DNA of 64,000 bases from Pseudomonadota bacterium (GTDB taxonomy: Bacteria > Pseudomonadota > Gammaproteobacteria > Steroidobacterales > Steroidobacteraceae), in assembly GCA_023417315.1 (NCBI GenBank), contig JAEZFW010000037.1:28538-92537 (forward strand), in the 5' to 3' direction. Below, one piece after another: positions 42,066 through 51,733 of this stretch. Position 1 is the first letter of the stretch; each line of letters starts with the position of its first letter. The notes beneath the pieces are model-generated. The model made no database searches. It had not been told where the DNA came from and was given only the letters and a program-made list of their open reading frames with translations. The translations under genes and the position numbers were made by a program.

Positions 42066-43499
42066 ATGAGGATGACGATCGATCGACGAACTCTGATCAA
42101 GTCTGCCGGCGGTCTGGCGCTCGGCCTTGCCGCTCTCGGCCATGCCGCTAACGCACGTAAGCGCTATGCCATCGTCGGCCTGGGATCTCGTTCACGCATG
42201 TTTCAAGGTGCGATCACGGGCAAGTATCGCGATACCAACGAGCTCGTCGCCTTGTGCGATACGAATCCTGGCCGGCTCACGCTCGCTGCCCGCAATGCGC
42301 AGGAGGCGGGTTCACGCCCGAAGACGTACGCGGCCGCCGATTTTGATCGCTTACTCGCGGAAACCAAGCCAGATGTCGTGATCGTCACGACGACGGATGC
42401 GACGCACGACGACTACATCGTTCGTGCGCTCGATGGCGGGTGCGATGCCATCACCGAAAAGCCGATGACGACGACCGCCGAGAAGGCGCAGCGTATTCTC
42501 GATGCCTGCAAGCGTAACAACCGTCATGTGCGCGTCACGTTCAACTATCGCTATTCCCCGCCGCGCACGCAGATCAAAGACATGTTGATGAACAATGCGA
42601 TCGGCGATGTGTTGTCGGTCGACTTCAATTGGCTGCTGAACACCGTGCACGGAGCAGATTACTTCCGGCGTTGGCACAGTCAGAAGAAGATTTCCGGCGG
42701 GCTGATGGTGCACAAGGCCACCCACCACTTCGATCTCGTGAATTGGTGGCTGAGCGCGCAGCCCGAGCTCGTGCTCGCATATGGCAAGCGCGAGTTCTAT
42801 ACGCCAGCGATGGCGAAGCGCATGGGGTTGAAGAGCCATCATGAGCGCTGCCGTACCTGCCCCGAGAAGCAGAATTGCACGTTCTACTTCGATCTATCCG
42901 AGGACCCAGGTCTGAAGGCGCTCTATTGGGACAATGAGCACCACGACGGTTATTTCCGCGACCAGTGTGTCTGGCGTCCGGAGATCGACATCGAAGACAC
43001 GATGAACGTGATCGTCAAGTACAACACCGGCGCAACGTTGAGCTATTCGTTGAACGCGTGCAATTCTTGGGAGGGCTACACGATCGCATTCAACGGCACG
43101 AAAGGACGCATCGAGCACTCCATCGTCGAGCAGGCGTACGTAGCCGGTGCAACGATGACCCAAGGCGGAATCGAAGACGAAGGCGTGCGCACACGGCTCA
43201 TCCCGTTGCGCGGCACGCCGGAGGACATCAAGCCGTGGACCGGGACCGGCGGACACGGCGGCGGAGATGACGTGATGTTGGAAGAGATCTTCGGTGACGC
43301 GCCGGCAGACAAGTACAAGCGTGTATCCGACGAGCGCAGCGGCGCATATTCCATTCTCGTCGGCGCGGCTGCGAACCGCTGCTTCGAGACCGGCGAAGCG
43401 GTGCGAATCGCAGATATGGTCACGGGGCTTACGCCGCCGGAAATGCCGCCGATGCCGACTCGCGAAACGCCCATTCCGATGCCTAAGCGAGTGAGCTAA
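42066..43499 (+). CDS. Tat-exported Gfo/Idh/MocA-family oxidoreductase
   Basis: 477-residue NAD(P)-dependent sugar-type oxidoreductase. It starts with a twin-arginine signal (DRRTLIKSAGGLALGLAAL), implying folded export to the periplasm. The Rossmann motif is YAIVGLGSRSRMF, and EKPMTTT is the conserved EKP of the family at about residue 130. FNYRYSPPRTQI and the metal-like HKATHHFDLVNWW follow. The stretch HERCRTCPEKQNCTFYFD has three cysteines and is not typical of the core family. The ATG at 42072 is an equally good start (GGGGG 6 bp upstream). Substrate unknown; secreted members often act on glycosides. Confidence 0.85.
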   Translation: MRMTIDRRTLIKSAGGLALGLAALGHAANARKRYAIVGLGSRSRMFQGAITGKYRDTNELVALCDTNPGRLTLAARNAQEAGSRPKTYAAADFDRLLAETKPDVVIVTTTDATHDDYIVRALDGGCDAITEKPMTTTAEKAQRILDACKRNNRHVRVTFNYRYSPPRTQIKDMLMNNAIGDVLSVDFNWLLNTVHGADYFRRWHSQKKISGGLMVHKATHHFDLVNWWLSAQPELVLAYGKREFYTPAMAKRMGLKSHHERCRTCPEKQNCTFYFDLSEDPGLKALYWDNEHHDGYFRDQCVWRPEIDIEDTMNVIVKYNTGATLSYSLNACNSWEGYTIAFNGTKGRIEHSIVEQAYVAGATMTQGGIEDEGVRTRLIPLRGTPEDIKPWTGTGGHGGGDDVMLEEIFGDAPADKYKRVSDERSGAYSILVGAAANRCFETGEAVRIADMVTGLTPPEMPPMPTRETPIPMPKRVS

Positions 43500-43645
43500 G
43501 CAAAGCGGTGCGGCGCACGCACCAAATGCTGCGCCGCACGCACGTAGCTTCGCGAAATTTGTGCTCGACGCGCGTTGACAACCTCTTGCGACAGCAGCGT
43601 AATGCGGGCGTCGACCTCCTGACGAACACAATGAAGGAGACGCCC

Positions 43646-43831
43646 ATGAAGTATCTGATCACGGTCGTGCTCGCATCCCTCGCGATCACCACGCTTGGTG
43701 CCTGCAACAAACAGCCTGAAGGCGAGACTGCAGCGACGACGCAGCCCGCTCCCGCGGCGAACGAAGCGGCCACGAACGATTCAGGAACGACGACGTATTA
43801 CGGATCGCCGGAAGAGCAAGCCAAGAATTAA
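43646..43831 (+). CDS. Small lipoprotein
   Basis: 61 residues beginning MKYLITVVLASLAITTLGAC, a lipobox with Cys20 as the lipidated residue. A hydrophilic Gln/Glu/Ala/Thr-rich tail follows, ending TTTYYGSPEEQAKN. The start at 43646 has AAGGAG 6 bp upstream. Codon usage matches the neighbours. No known family was recognised. Confidence 0.7.
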   Translation: MKYLITVVLASLAITTLGACNKQPEGETAATTQPAPAANEAATNDSGTTTYYGSPEEQAKN

Positions 43832-43878
43832 AGCGACGCAGTGACAGGGTGACGAGGCGACGAAGTCACGAAGTCATT
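43832..43878 (+). repeat. Single repeat arm (word GTGACGAGGCGACGAAG)
   Basis: AGCGACGCAGTGACAGGGTG..., ending GAAGTCACGAAGTCATTC, fills the gap between two converging genes. The stop of the transsulfuration gene (43874-43876) lies within it. No opposite arm. Confidence 0.7.
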
Positions 43879-45004
43879 CGGATCCGCCGAGAGCGGCGTC
43901 GAGATCGGTGATGAGATCATCGACGTGCTCCAGTCCTATCGAGAGCCGCAACAGGTTTGGCGGCGTCACCGTGTGCGGGCCCTCAACGGATTGACGATGT
44001 TCGATGAGCGAGCCCACACCGCCCAAACTGGTCGCGCGCTTGAACAGCTTGGTGCGAGCTGCCACTGCGAATGCCGTCTCGCGATCTCCTCGTACGCACA
44101 TGGAAAGCATGGCGCCGAAGCCGCCCTTCATCTGCTTGCGAGCGATCGCGTGATTACGATGCGACTCGAGCCCCGGGTAGAACACGCGCTCGATGCGTTC
44201 ATGAGCGGATAAAAATTCCGCGAGGCGTGCCGCGCTTTGCGTCTGCGCATGGACACGACAAGTGAGCGTCGTCACGCTCCGCCTGATCAGCCAGCAATCG
44301 AAAGGGGACGGGATCGCGCCCGCGACACCTTGATACGCGCGCAGGCGCTCTGCGATCTCGCCGCGCTCGCGCGCGATCACCACGCCACCCATAACATCGT
44401 CGTGTCCGCCGAAGTATTTCGTGCTCGAGTGCATGACGAGATCGACACCGAGCTCGAACGGGCGCTGCCAAACGGGCGTCGCGAACGTGTTATCGCAGCA
44501 CACGATCGCACCGCGCTCATGAGCGAGCGCGGTGACGGCTTCGATGTCAGTGATGTTCAGCATCGGATTCGAAGGCGTCTCGATCCACACGAGTCGCGTG
44601 CATTCCGTCATCGCATCGCGTGCGGCATCGATTCGGGTAAGGTCCGCAAACGTGCACTGCACACCCATAGGTGTGAAGATGTCGCGCAACTGTTGTGCGG
44701 TTCCGTGATAGATCTCGATGGGCGCGACAACGTGATCGCCGGGTCTGAGAAGACTGAAGACCGCGAGCGATGCGCCACAGCCTGATCCGTACGCAGTCGC
44801 GTCGGTTCCGCCTTCGAGCGCGGCCAAACATTGTTCCAGCGCGCGGCGGCTCGGGTTGTCAGGCCGCGCGTACGAATATCCGCGAGAGAACTCGCCATTC
44901 GGATCGCGCTCGAACGTCGTGGTCATGTGGATCGCGGGCGCGACATCGCCGGCAACGGGCTCGACGTCGCGACCGACGTGAACGGAGAGAGTTTCCAAGT
45001 GCAT
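43874..45004 (-). CDS. Cys/Met-metabolism PLP-dependent enzyme (cystathionine gamma-synthase/lyase type)
   Basis: 376-residue gamma-family PLP enzyme of the transsulfuration group. Motifs: YSYARPDNPSRRALE, AYGSGCGASLAVFSLL, WIETPSNPMLNITDI, CDNTFATPVWQRPFELG (PLP-binding Asp), and the Schiff-base lysine in HSSTKYFGGHDDVMGG at about residue 195. SLGGVGSLIEHRQS (usually SLGGVESL) follows near the C terminus. Sequence alone does not separate synthase from lyase. Either way it links cysteine/homocysteine and methionine metabolism. Confidence 0.9.
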   Translation of the reverse strand: MHLETLSVHVGRDVEPVAGDVAPAIHMTTTFERDPNGEFSRGYSYARPDNPSRRALEQCLAALEGGTDATAYGSGCGASLAVFSLLRPGDHVVAPIEIYHGTAQQLRDIFTPMGVQCTFADLTRIDAARDAMTECTRLVWIETPSNPMLNITDIEAVTALAHERGAIVCCDNTFATPVWQRPFELGVDLVMHSSTKYFGGHDDVMGGVVIARERGEIAERLRAYQGVAGAIPSPFDCWLIRRSVTTLTCRVHAQTQSAARLAEFLSAHERIERVFYPGLESHRNHAIARKQMKGGFGAMLSMCVRGDRETAFAVAARTKLFKRATSLGGVGSLIEHRQSVEGPHTVTPPNLLRLSIGLEHVDDLITDLDAALGGSE

Positions 45005-45136
45005 GATGTGACGGTGAGAATGTAGTGACGAGAGACGCGTGAAGAGTGCCGAGCCAGAAGCCTATCGCATCGATCATCGCGTTACGATACTTCTTGATGG
45101 CTGTGCACCCGCGCCACTCGTCACCGGTCACGTGGC
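45005..45136. repeat. Degenerate inverted-arm cassette (word GTGACGAG)
   Basis: Left arm 45005-45037 (GATGTGACGGTGAGAATGTA...), then GCCAGAAG at 45053-45060 as a core remnant, and a short right arm 45114-45136 (CCACTCGTCACCGGTCACGT...). The stop of the RND gene (45128-45130) is within the right arm. Confidence 0.55.
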
Positions 45137-48100
45137 TGGCGAGGTCGATACCTCAGGCACGCTCGCGTTGGTTGCTTCGCTGCGCACAGGCTGGATGGCC
45201 GGCGGGATCAGCTTGTACATCACGGGCGTCACGAGGCGCGCCAATAGCGTAGAGGAGATGAGGCCGCCGATGATGACCCATGCCATCGGCGAGTACAGCC
45301 CGATGTTTTGAATCGCGAGCGGAAGCAGGCCGCCAATCGCAGTTGCGGACGTCAATAGAATAGGCAGGAAGCGGATCTCGCCCGCTTGCTCGATCGCCTC
45401 ATCCAATGGTACGCCTTCACGACGCAATTGATTAGTGAAGTCGACCATCAGAATCGAGTTCTTGATCTCGATACCGATGAGCGCGATGAAGCCGATGCTT
45501 GCGGTGAACGAAATCGAGTTGCCTGTCACGAGCAGCATCACGAATCCACCTAGGATGCCGAGCGGAACGACAGTGAGCACGATGAGAGTCGACTTGAAGT
45601 TGCCGAACTCGAGCACGAGTACCGCGAAGATGCCGAATAGCGCAACGATGATCGCAGTACCGATGCCGCCGAAGGATTCCGCACTCGATTGAGCCTCTCC
45701 TCCAAGGACATAGCGATAGCCGCGCGGCCAATCCATCTGATCGAGGCGCTCGACGACTTCCGCAGTCACCTTCGCGGTGTTGAACCCGCGCTCTACTTCT
45801 GAGTCGATCGTGACGGCGCGCTCGCGGTTGTAGCGTTGGATCTGCGTCGGTGCCTTTTCGAACTCCAACGTGGCGAGCTGTGCAAGCGGCAGCGTCGAGC
45901 CGGACAGCGTCGGGACGCGAACTTCTTGCAGCGTCTCCAGGTCGGCGCGCACACCGACGGGCGTTCGCACGACGATCTCGTATTGCTCACCGCTCGGATC
46001 CTTGAAGGTCCCCGCCGGGATGCCCGCGACCGAAAGCCTGACGGCGCGATCGAACTCGACTGTCGGCACGCCGAGTAAGCTTGCCTTCTGCGAATCGACT
46101 TCGAGCTTCAGATTCGTGCGCGAGACTTTCAGGGGATTGAGCACATCGCGTGTCCCCGGTGTTTCCTCTATGAGCTTCTCGACCTGCTCGGCGAGCCGCT
46201 CGATGGCGTCGAGGTCGCGGCCGATCACGCGTACCGCAATCGGCGCCGTGATCGGGGGACCGTTCACGAATTCCTTCACATAGATGCGCGCGCTTGGGTA
46301 GCGATCGAGTGCTTCGCGCAGCTCATCGAGCCGCTCGGGCGTCGCGCGCGTGTCGTACTCCTTCAGTTGTACGAATACTTCGGCGTAGTTCGCCGCGTCG
46401 TTGCGCATGATGTGGTTGTAGTAGATCTGGGGATTGCCGTGGCCAAGGTTCGAAAACCAGCTCTTCACCTCGGGCATGCGCGCAAGCTCGGCCTCCACGA
46501 ACTTGAGCGCGCGGTCAGTTTCGCTGAGGCTTGTTCCATTTGGCCCTTCGATCGAGATCAAGAACTGTGGCGTGTCGGCTTTAGGGAAGAGGCTGCTACC
46601 GATGATCGGCGCGATGATTGCCGAGATTAGTAGCGAGCCGCCGATCGCAACCAAGACCGTGCGCTTCGGACGCGCAAGACAATAATGAAGGGCGGGGCGA
46701 TAGTAGCGGTGAATACCGCTCATTACGCGCTGCAAGACTGCATTGCCGTGCGGATCTTCCTTTTCCTTCAGCACACGGCTTGCGAGGAATGGAATGATGA
46801 AGAGCGCGATGAGAAGCGATCCCAGAATCGTCGCAACGACCGTCATCGGCAGCACGCGTATGAACTTGCCAGGCGTGCCAGGCAGCGCGAGCAGCGGCAG
46901 AAAAGCGAAGATCAAGGTTGCAGTACAACCAAGAATGGCGACGAATATCTGGCGAGTGCCCGCGAGCGCGGCTTCAGTGCGTGATAGCCCGCTGCGCAGA
47001 TGTCGCGCGATGTTCTCGGTGACGACGATCGAGTCATCGACGAGCAAACCGAGTGCGACGACGAAGCCTGCGATCGACAGCTGGTTCAACGAATAGTCGA
47101 GCGCGTAAAGCACGGTGAGCCCGAACGCGATCGACAGCGGAATCGAGATCATCACGATCCCTGCGGCGCGCCAACCGAGCGGCAGCAGCGTCAACATGAC
47201 GAGTGCGATGGCGATGCCGAAGTCGGTGTACAAGCGCTCCAGCCGGGAACCGACGTTCAGTGACTGATCGAAACCTCGATGCAGCTCGATTCGATTCGGT
47301 AGGCCCGCCTCGAAACGCTCCACTGCATCGTTGATGCGGTCGCGGACATCGAGAATGTTGTAGCCTTCCTTCTGATTGGCCGTCACGAAGACCGCGCGTT
47401 GGCCATTGAACCGCCCAACGTAGCTCCACGGTTGCGACTCCCAGCTTACGTTCGCGATGTCACGCACGCGTACGACGCGCCCTTGCTGCGCGGCGATCAC
47501 GGTGTCCCGAAGTTGATCCAACGACGTATAGCTGCCCGAGGTCTTCAAGCTGAAGCTGCGCGGTCCAAGATCTACGACCCCGGCGGGGATGTTGGCATTC
47601 TCGCTTTCGATTGCCTGGATCACGCGGCTCGGCGTCAGCGCGAGCTCGGCCATGCGCTTCAGATCGACCTCGACTCTGAGCTCGCGCTTGGGGAATGCCC
47701 ATGTTTCCGCGGTACGCACGCCGTCGACTGTCTTGAGCGTATCCTTGAGCTCGCGCGCGTAATCCTCGAGCTCGCGATACGGTGCATCCTCGGACACGAG
47801 CGCGAGCTGCACGATGTTGACGAGCCCGGGGCTGATCTTGCGAATCTCGAGCGCCGCGACGTCGCTCGGGAGCTCAGGACGCAGCGCATTGACCTCGCGC
47901 GTCACCTCATCGTACTTCTTCTCGGCATCCGCAACAGCGAGGAACTCGATCGCGACGAATGCCACACCATCCGTGATCGTCGTCTCGATCGTCTTTACGT
48001 CATCGAGCTCCGCGAGCCGATCTTCGATCGGCTTGACGACGAGTCGCTCGAGATCTTTCGGGTCCGCTCCTGGGTAGATCGTGGTGATGAAGAACGCAGG

Positions 48101-48226
48101 GATCTTGAAGAATGGATCTTCTTCGCGTGGGACACTCGCAAACGCGAACCAGCCCATGACGATGAGGCAAAGAAAGGCCACCAGCGTGAACTGATAGCGT
48201 CGCACCGGGAATTCCAAGAGGCGCAT
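45128..48226 (-). CDS. RND-family efflux permease
   Basis: 1032-residue inner-membrane RND pump. The usual 12 helices and two large periplasmic loops are visible. TM4 keeps the proton-relay aspartates in VVALGLLVDDSIVVTENI, and TM10-TM11 contain FGIFAVLVLEFGNFKS and FTASIGFIALIGIEIKNSILMVDF. N-terminal wording MRLLEFPVRRYQFTLVAFLCLIVMGWFA places it with the broad HME/HAE-like transporters that have a single-partner adaptor; drug specificity cannot be read. Third gene of the operon OMF - adaptor - pump. Confidence 0.92.
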   Translation of the reverse strand: MRLLEFPVRRYQFTLVAFLCLIVMGWFAFASVPREEDPFFKIPAFFITTIYPGADPKDLERLVVKPIEDRLAELDDVKTIETTITDGVAFVAIEFLAVADAEKKYDEVTREVNALRPELPSDVAALEIRKISPGLVNIVQLALVSEDAPYRELEDYARELKDTLKTVDGVRTAETWAFPKRELRVEVDLKRMAELALTPSRVIQAIESENANIPAGVVDLGPRSFSLKTSGSYTSLDQLRDTVIAAQQGRVVRVRDIANVSWESQPWSYVGRFNGQRAVFVTANQKEGYNILDVRDRINDAVERFEAGLPNRIELHRGFDQSLNVGSRLERLYTDFGIAIALVMLTLLPLGWRAAGIVMISIPLSIAFGLTVLYALDYSLNQLSIAGFVVALGLLVDDSIVVTENIARHLRSGLSRTEAALAGTRQIFVAILGCTATLIFAFLPLLALPGTPGKFIRVLPMTVVATILGSLLIALFIIPFLASRVLKEKEDPHGNAVLQRVMSGIHRYYRPALHYCLARPKRTVLVAIGGSLLISAIIAPIIGSSLFPKADTPQFLISIEGPNGTSLSETDRALKFVEAELARMPEVKSWFSNLGHGNPQIYYNHIMRNDAANYAEVFVQLKEYDTRATPERLDELREALDRYPSARIYVKEFVNGPPITAPIAVRVIGRDLDAIERLAEQVEKLIEETPGTRDVLNPLKVSRTNLKLEVDSQKASLLGVPTVEFDRAVRLSVAGIPAGTFKDPSGEQYEIVVRTPVGVRADLETLQEVRVPTLSGSTLPLAQLATLEFEKAPTQIQRYNRERAVTIDSEVERGFNTAKVTAEVVERLDQMDWPRGYRYVLGGEAQSSAESFGGIGTAIIVALFGIFAVLVLEFGNFKSTLIVLTVVPLGILGGFVMLLVTGNSISFTASIGFIALIGIEIKNSILMVDFTNQLRREGVPLDEAIEQAGEIRFLPILLTSATAIGGLLPLAIQNIGLYSPMAWVIIGGLISSTLLARLVTPVMYKLIPPAIQPVRSEATNASVPEVSTSPAT

Positions 48227-48276
48227 CGTTCGGTTCCTCGAGTTCGCGTGAGCGTCGAGCGGCGGATCGTGTGCGT

Positions 48277-49353
48277 CTAGCGACGATCGTTGATTGCGAG
48301 CGGCGTATCCGTAGCACCCGACGCGGCGATGCTGATCGCCTCCCCGTCTTCCAGATACAGCGCCCCGTCGGTGATGACTTGCTCCCCAGCCCGCAAACCG
48401 TTGAGCAGCGCAACGCGATCGCCTTCGATGAAGGCAACCTGCACGGCTCGGCGCTCAGCGCGGCCGTCGTTGGGCACGAAGACGCTTGCGCGATCGCCTT
48501 CGCCTTCGACGATCGCCGCGATAGGTACATAGATGCGCTCGGCAGCGTGAGCGGCTGATGGCACGATCGTCAGCTTCGCGACGAGGCCACTCTTCAGTGG
48601 CAGCTCTGACGAGCCGATGGCTGCTTCGATCATGAATAACCCGGTGCTCGGATCAGCCGCGCTCGCAACTTCCGTGATCGTTGCGGGAATCAGCGCGTCC
48701 GGGAGAGCGTCCAAGCGGATTTGCACGGTATCGCCGTGCTTGATCTGGACGATCTCGCGATCTGCGACTCCTGCGCGCACCACGAAACCCTGCTCGCGCG
48801 CGCCGAGCACGAGGATGGGCGCGCCCGCCGCTACGAGCTCACGCTCTTCAGCAAGCCGCCGTAGCACCGTGCCGTCGTGTGGAGCGATGATCGCTGCATA
48901 GTCTCGATTGAACTCGGCAGCGCGCAAGGCGGCAGCGGTGACAGCGGTCTGCGTCCTCAAGTCTTCGAGCTGTTCGAGGCTGATGACGCTGTCGCGATAC
49001 AGTCGCTCGCCCCGTTCGTGATCTCGTTTGGCCTTCTCGTGCGCCTGTCGAGCCTGCTCGACTTCGGCAGCTATTTCCGTCTGCTCGATTTCCGCAAGCC
49101 TCTGCCCTCGACGCACGCGCTCGCCTTCGTTTACGGCAATCCTGCGGACCACGCCGCCAACCTTGAAGGACAGACGAAATTCGTCTGCGTTTGCGAGCAC
49201 GCCGTTCGTGCGGATGGGGGGCGCGGCGGGACCCGAGGTCGCAGCCGCAAGTCTCACGGGCGTGCCTGCGGGCGAGGTCTCTTCAGGGACTTCGGTGCAG
49301 CCTGTGAGAAGAGCGCTCGCGGTGATGAACCCTAATGCAGCAACCATGCGCAT
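48277..49353 (-). CDS. RND periplasmic adaptor (membrane fusion protein)
   Basis: 358-residue lipoprotein adaptor. The signal is LGFITASALLTGC with lipidated Cys19. The lipoyl/hairpin region follows (SFKVGGVVRRIAVNEGERVRRGQRLAEIE, coiled coil EIAAEVEQARQAHEKAKRDHERGERLY, then APHDGTVLRRLAEERELVAAG), then the beta-barrel and membrane-proximal domains. It bridges the RND pump and the outer-membrane channel. It sits 2 bp after the OMF gene and 50 bp before the pump gene. Confidence 0.92.
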   Translation of the reverse strand: MRMVAALGFITASALLTGCTEVPEETSPAGTPVRLAAATSGPAAPPIRTNGVLANADEFRLSFKVGGVVRRIAVNEGERVRRGQRLAEIEQTEIAAEVEQARQAHEKAKRDHERGERLYRDSVISLEQLEDLRTQTAVTAAALRAAEFNRDYAAIIAPHDGTVLRRLAEERELVAAGAPILVLGAREQGFVVRAGVADREIVQIKHGDTVQIRLDALPDALIPATITEVASAADPSTGLFMIEAAIGSSELPLKSGLVAKLTIVPSAAHAAERIYVPIAAIVEGEGDRASVFVPNDGRAERRAVQVAFIEGDRVALLNGLRAGEQVITDGALYLEDGEAISIAASGATDTPLAINDRR

Positions 49354-49355
49354 GC

Positions 49356-50780
49356 TCAGACTCCCGATGAAGGATCGATAGGCAACTCGCCGTTCGAGGT
49401 GGCGTACTCGAGCTCCGCCGTGCGTGCGAGCACATCGAAGCGCGTGATCACGAGATTCATCTCGGCGCCGGTGAGTGTGCTGCGCGCATCGATAAACTCG
49501 ACTTGATTGATGACGCCTTCATCTCGTTTGCGGTTCGCGATTCGAAACGCGGCACGTGCAGCGTCGGCGCGTGCTGAGGCAGTCGCGAGAGAGGCGCGCG
49601 CGGTTTCAAGACGGTCGTAAGCCTGCTGAACCTCGAGCCGAATCTGTTGCGCGATTTCTTCTTCGCGCAACACGAGCTGCCGAGTAGCGGCGCGCGCTTG
49701 TGCGATTCGAGCCGAGTCCGCACCGGCGTCGAACAAGCGCCACGTGAATACGAGCGAGGCCACGCCGAAGTTGTAACCGTCGCCCACGCGGTAGTCTTCG
49801 CCTTGCGTTCCTGCGTCGATACCCAGAGCGAGCGTCGGCCATTTTCGGTGTCGTGCAATGCGAGTCTGCTCTTCGCTGGCCTCGCGCAACTGTTCGACCT
49901 GTGCGACTTCGGGTCGGCGGGCGAGTGCACTGGCCCACAGCTGCTCGAGAGCGGGCTTGCGCTCGGTGAGATCGGCAGGCGCGACGCTCGGCTCAATTGC
50001 GTCGGTGAGCTCGCGGTTCAACAGGAAGTTGAAGTAGCTTCGAGCTTGGGTCGTGAGGTTCTCAACCTCGCGCTTCTGCTGTTCCACGGCGAGCAATTCT
50101 GCGCGTGCTCGTAAGACCTGGTCTTCTGTGATCTTCCCGTTCTCGTGCAAGCTCTCATTCACGCGCACGTTCTCACGCAGCAGGGTCTCGCTCGCCGTGA
50201 CGATCTCGACCGAATTGCGCGCTTTGAGCCAATCGACGTACGCGAGCGTGATGTCTCTTCTCAATGCACGCGCGATCGCCATGCGGCGATAGCTGCTCGC
50301 ATCGAGCAGCGCTCGTTGAGCGCGAACCGCCGCGGGGATCGCAGGCGCATAGAGCGGTTGGCGCAAGAGGATGCGAGTGTCTTGCTCCCGCTCGCGCAAG
50401 AAGGGCACGCGTTCATCGCGAACCAGCGGGAAGCGCGGATCTCCTCCCTGCGCGATCAGCATCTCGTTCAAGGTCTGATAGACCGGATTCAGCGCCGTGC
50501 CGAGCGGAATATCGATTTCGCGTCCGCCTTCTGCTCGCGAGTATCGGGCTTCGAACGTGAGCTCCGGAAAGAAACGTGCACGCGCTTCCGCGAGCGCCTC
50601 TGCGGCCTTTTCGACCTCGAGCGCCTCGCTCTGCATGGCGAGATTGCTCCGCAAGCCCTCTGCGACGTAGCGATCAACGATGGAATCGAAGGGCTCCTGC
50701 GCGATTGCCGGTGCGGCAAGGGCGAAGAGCCCTGCGGCGATCAAGCGCTGGAATGAGACGGCTGCTGGGTTCGATTCCAT
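49356..50780 (-). CDS. TolC-family outer-membrane efflux channel
   Basis: 474 residues. A signal peptide (FQRLIAAGLFALAAPAIA) leads into two OEP (PF02321-type) repeats made of long amphipathic helices (LRENVRVNESLHENGKITEDQVLRA, TRQLVLREEEIAQQIRLEVQQ) with short beta segments. The start at 50780 (MESNPAAVSF) has AAAGGA upstream. A longer frame would start with GTG inside the operator palindrome and is not believed. First gene of the efflux operon. Confidence 0.9.
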   Translation of the reverse strand: MESNPAAVSFQRLIAAGLFALAAPAIAQEPFDSIVDRYVAEGLRSNLAMQSEALEVEKAAEALAEARARFFPELTFEARYSRAEGGREIDIPLGTALNPVYQTLNEMLIAQGGDPRFPLVRDERVPFLREREQDTRILLRQPLYAPAIPAAVRAQRALLDASSYRRMAIARALRRDITLAYVDWLKARNSVEIVTASETLLRENVRVNESLHENGKITEDQVLRARAELLAVEQQKREVENLTTQARSYFNFLLNRELTDAIEPSVAPADLTERKPALEQLWASALARRPEVAQVEQLREASEEQTRIARHRKWPTLALGIDAGTQGEDYRVGDGYNFGVASLVFTWRLFDAGADSARIAQARAATRQLVLREEEIAQQIRLEVQQAYDRLETARASLATASARADAARAAFRIANRKRDEGVINQVEFIDARSTLTGAEMNLVITRFDVLARTAELEYATSNGELPIDPSSGV

Positions 50781-50824
50781 GACAGATCCTTTGAGCCTGG
50801 TCCGAGCGTCACCTGTACATTTAT

Positions 50825-50840
50825 TAGACACGTGTCAAAG
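50825..50840. promoter_or_regulatory. Palindromic operator between tetR and the efflux operon
   Basis: TTAGACACGTGTCAAA, with a perfect GACACGTGTC core (50827-50836), lies about 45 bp upstream of the OMF start codon and just after the TetR-family gene. The position and symmetry fit a TetR-type operator controlling the pump operon. Confidence 0.55.
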
Positions 50841-50856
50841 ATTGCGAAAAAAAAGA

Positions 50857-51516
50857 TCAGCTCCGATCCGCGTTCGGCCCTGCGAGCATGCCGCGGATCA
50901 ACGTGATTGCATGTTGCGTGAGCTGCGGAACGCCGATGCCGACCTGCGCCAGCGGCTCGCCTTTGGTCATGGCGATTTGGATGATTCCGTGCGTGAATCC
51001 CCAGAGAACGCGTGACGTCACCGACAGATCGCCGAGGTCCGAGCGAACGGTTCCGTCCTGCTGACCAAGCGAGAGTGCAGCGACCACGACTTCGTGAACG
51101 CCGCGCCCCGCAGTCATGCAGGCGAGCTCCTGATCGCCGGGCGCGCGAGCATCCGGGGCATGGAGCTCGAGCCTCGCGCAAGCGTCGAAGTAATATGGAA
51201 ATTCCTGGCTGTACGCCATGTAGGCGCGGCCGATCGCGACGATCTTCTCAAGACCGGTCTTGCTTCTACTGCTGGCCTCCTCGAAGCGTCGCTGCAGCGT
51301 CTCGAGTGCGCGCGCAGCGATCGCGAAATGCAGATCCTTCTTGTCCTTGAAGTAGACGTACACGAGCGCACGGCTCAGCCGCGCGCGCTTCGCGACGCTA
51401 TCCATCGTGACGGCATCCCAACCCAGCTCCTTGTAGAGCGCTTCCGCCGCTTCGACGATCTCCGTGCGGCGTCGATCCTTCTCTTCCTGACGGCGTTCAC
51501 TGATATATGACGACAT
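50857..51516 (-). CDS. TetR-family transcriptional repressor
   Basis: 219 residues. The N-terminal helix-turn-helix is standard (RRTEIVEAAEALYKELGWDAVTMDSVAKRARLSRALVYVYFKDKKDLHFAI, about residues 17-66). A helical ligand-binding C-terminal domain follows with the HIN-like AYSQEFPYYFDACARLEL. It is transcribed in the same direction as, and directly upstream of, the OMF-adaptor-pump genes. Likely represses them until an inducer binds; also likely autoregulated through the second palindrome upstream. Confidence 0.9.
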   Translation of the reverse strand: MSSYISERRQEEKDRRRTEIVEAAEALYKELGWDAVTMDSVAKRARLSRALVYVYFKDKKDLHFAIAARALETLQRRFEEASSRSKTGLEKIVAIGRAYMAYSQEFPYYFDACARLELHAPDARAPGDQELACMTAGRGVHEVVVAALSLGQQDGTVRSDLGDLSVTSRVLWGFTHGIIQIAMTKGEPLAQVGIGVPQLTQHAITLIRGMLAGPNADRS

Positions 51517-51537
51517 GGCGCCAAAATAGGCCTGTCA

Positions 51538-51552
51538 TTGACGTTGTGTCAA
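51538..51552. promoter_or_regulatory. Second TetR-type palindrome upstream of tetR
   Basis: TTGAC-GTTGT-GTCAA (51538-51552) lies 22 bp upstream of the tetR start codon. It shares GAC..GTGTCAA with the palindrome before the efflux operon, so both may bind the same repressor. Confidence 0.45.
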
Positions 51553-51733
51553 CAACTGGATGATTGTTAGACTGCCCCGGAGCATGGACGGACTCGAAAT
51601 AGGCAATGGCTGACACGCAGGCGGTGTGTGTTTAGGGTGCCCGTCAGTGGCTGGTGGCCCAGCACATTGAGCATTGGTCGGATTTTCTTGGACGTCCCTG
51701 CAAGTAGAGTCGGATGCACTCGAGCGAGCTTTT

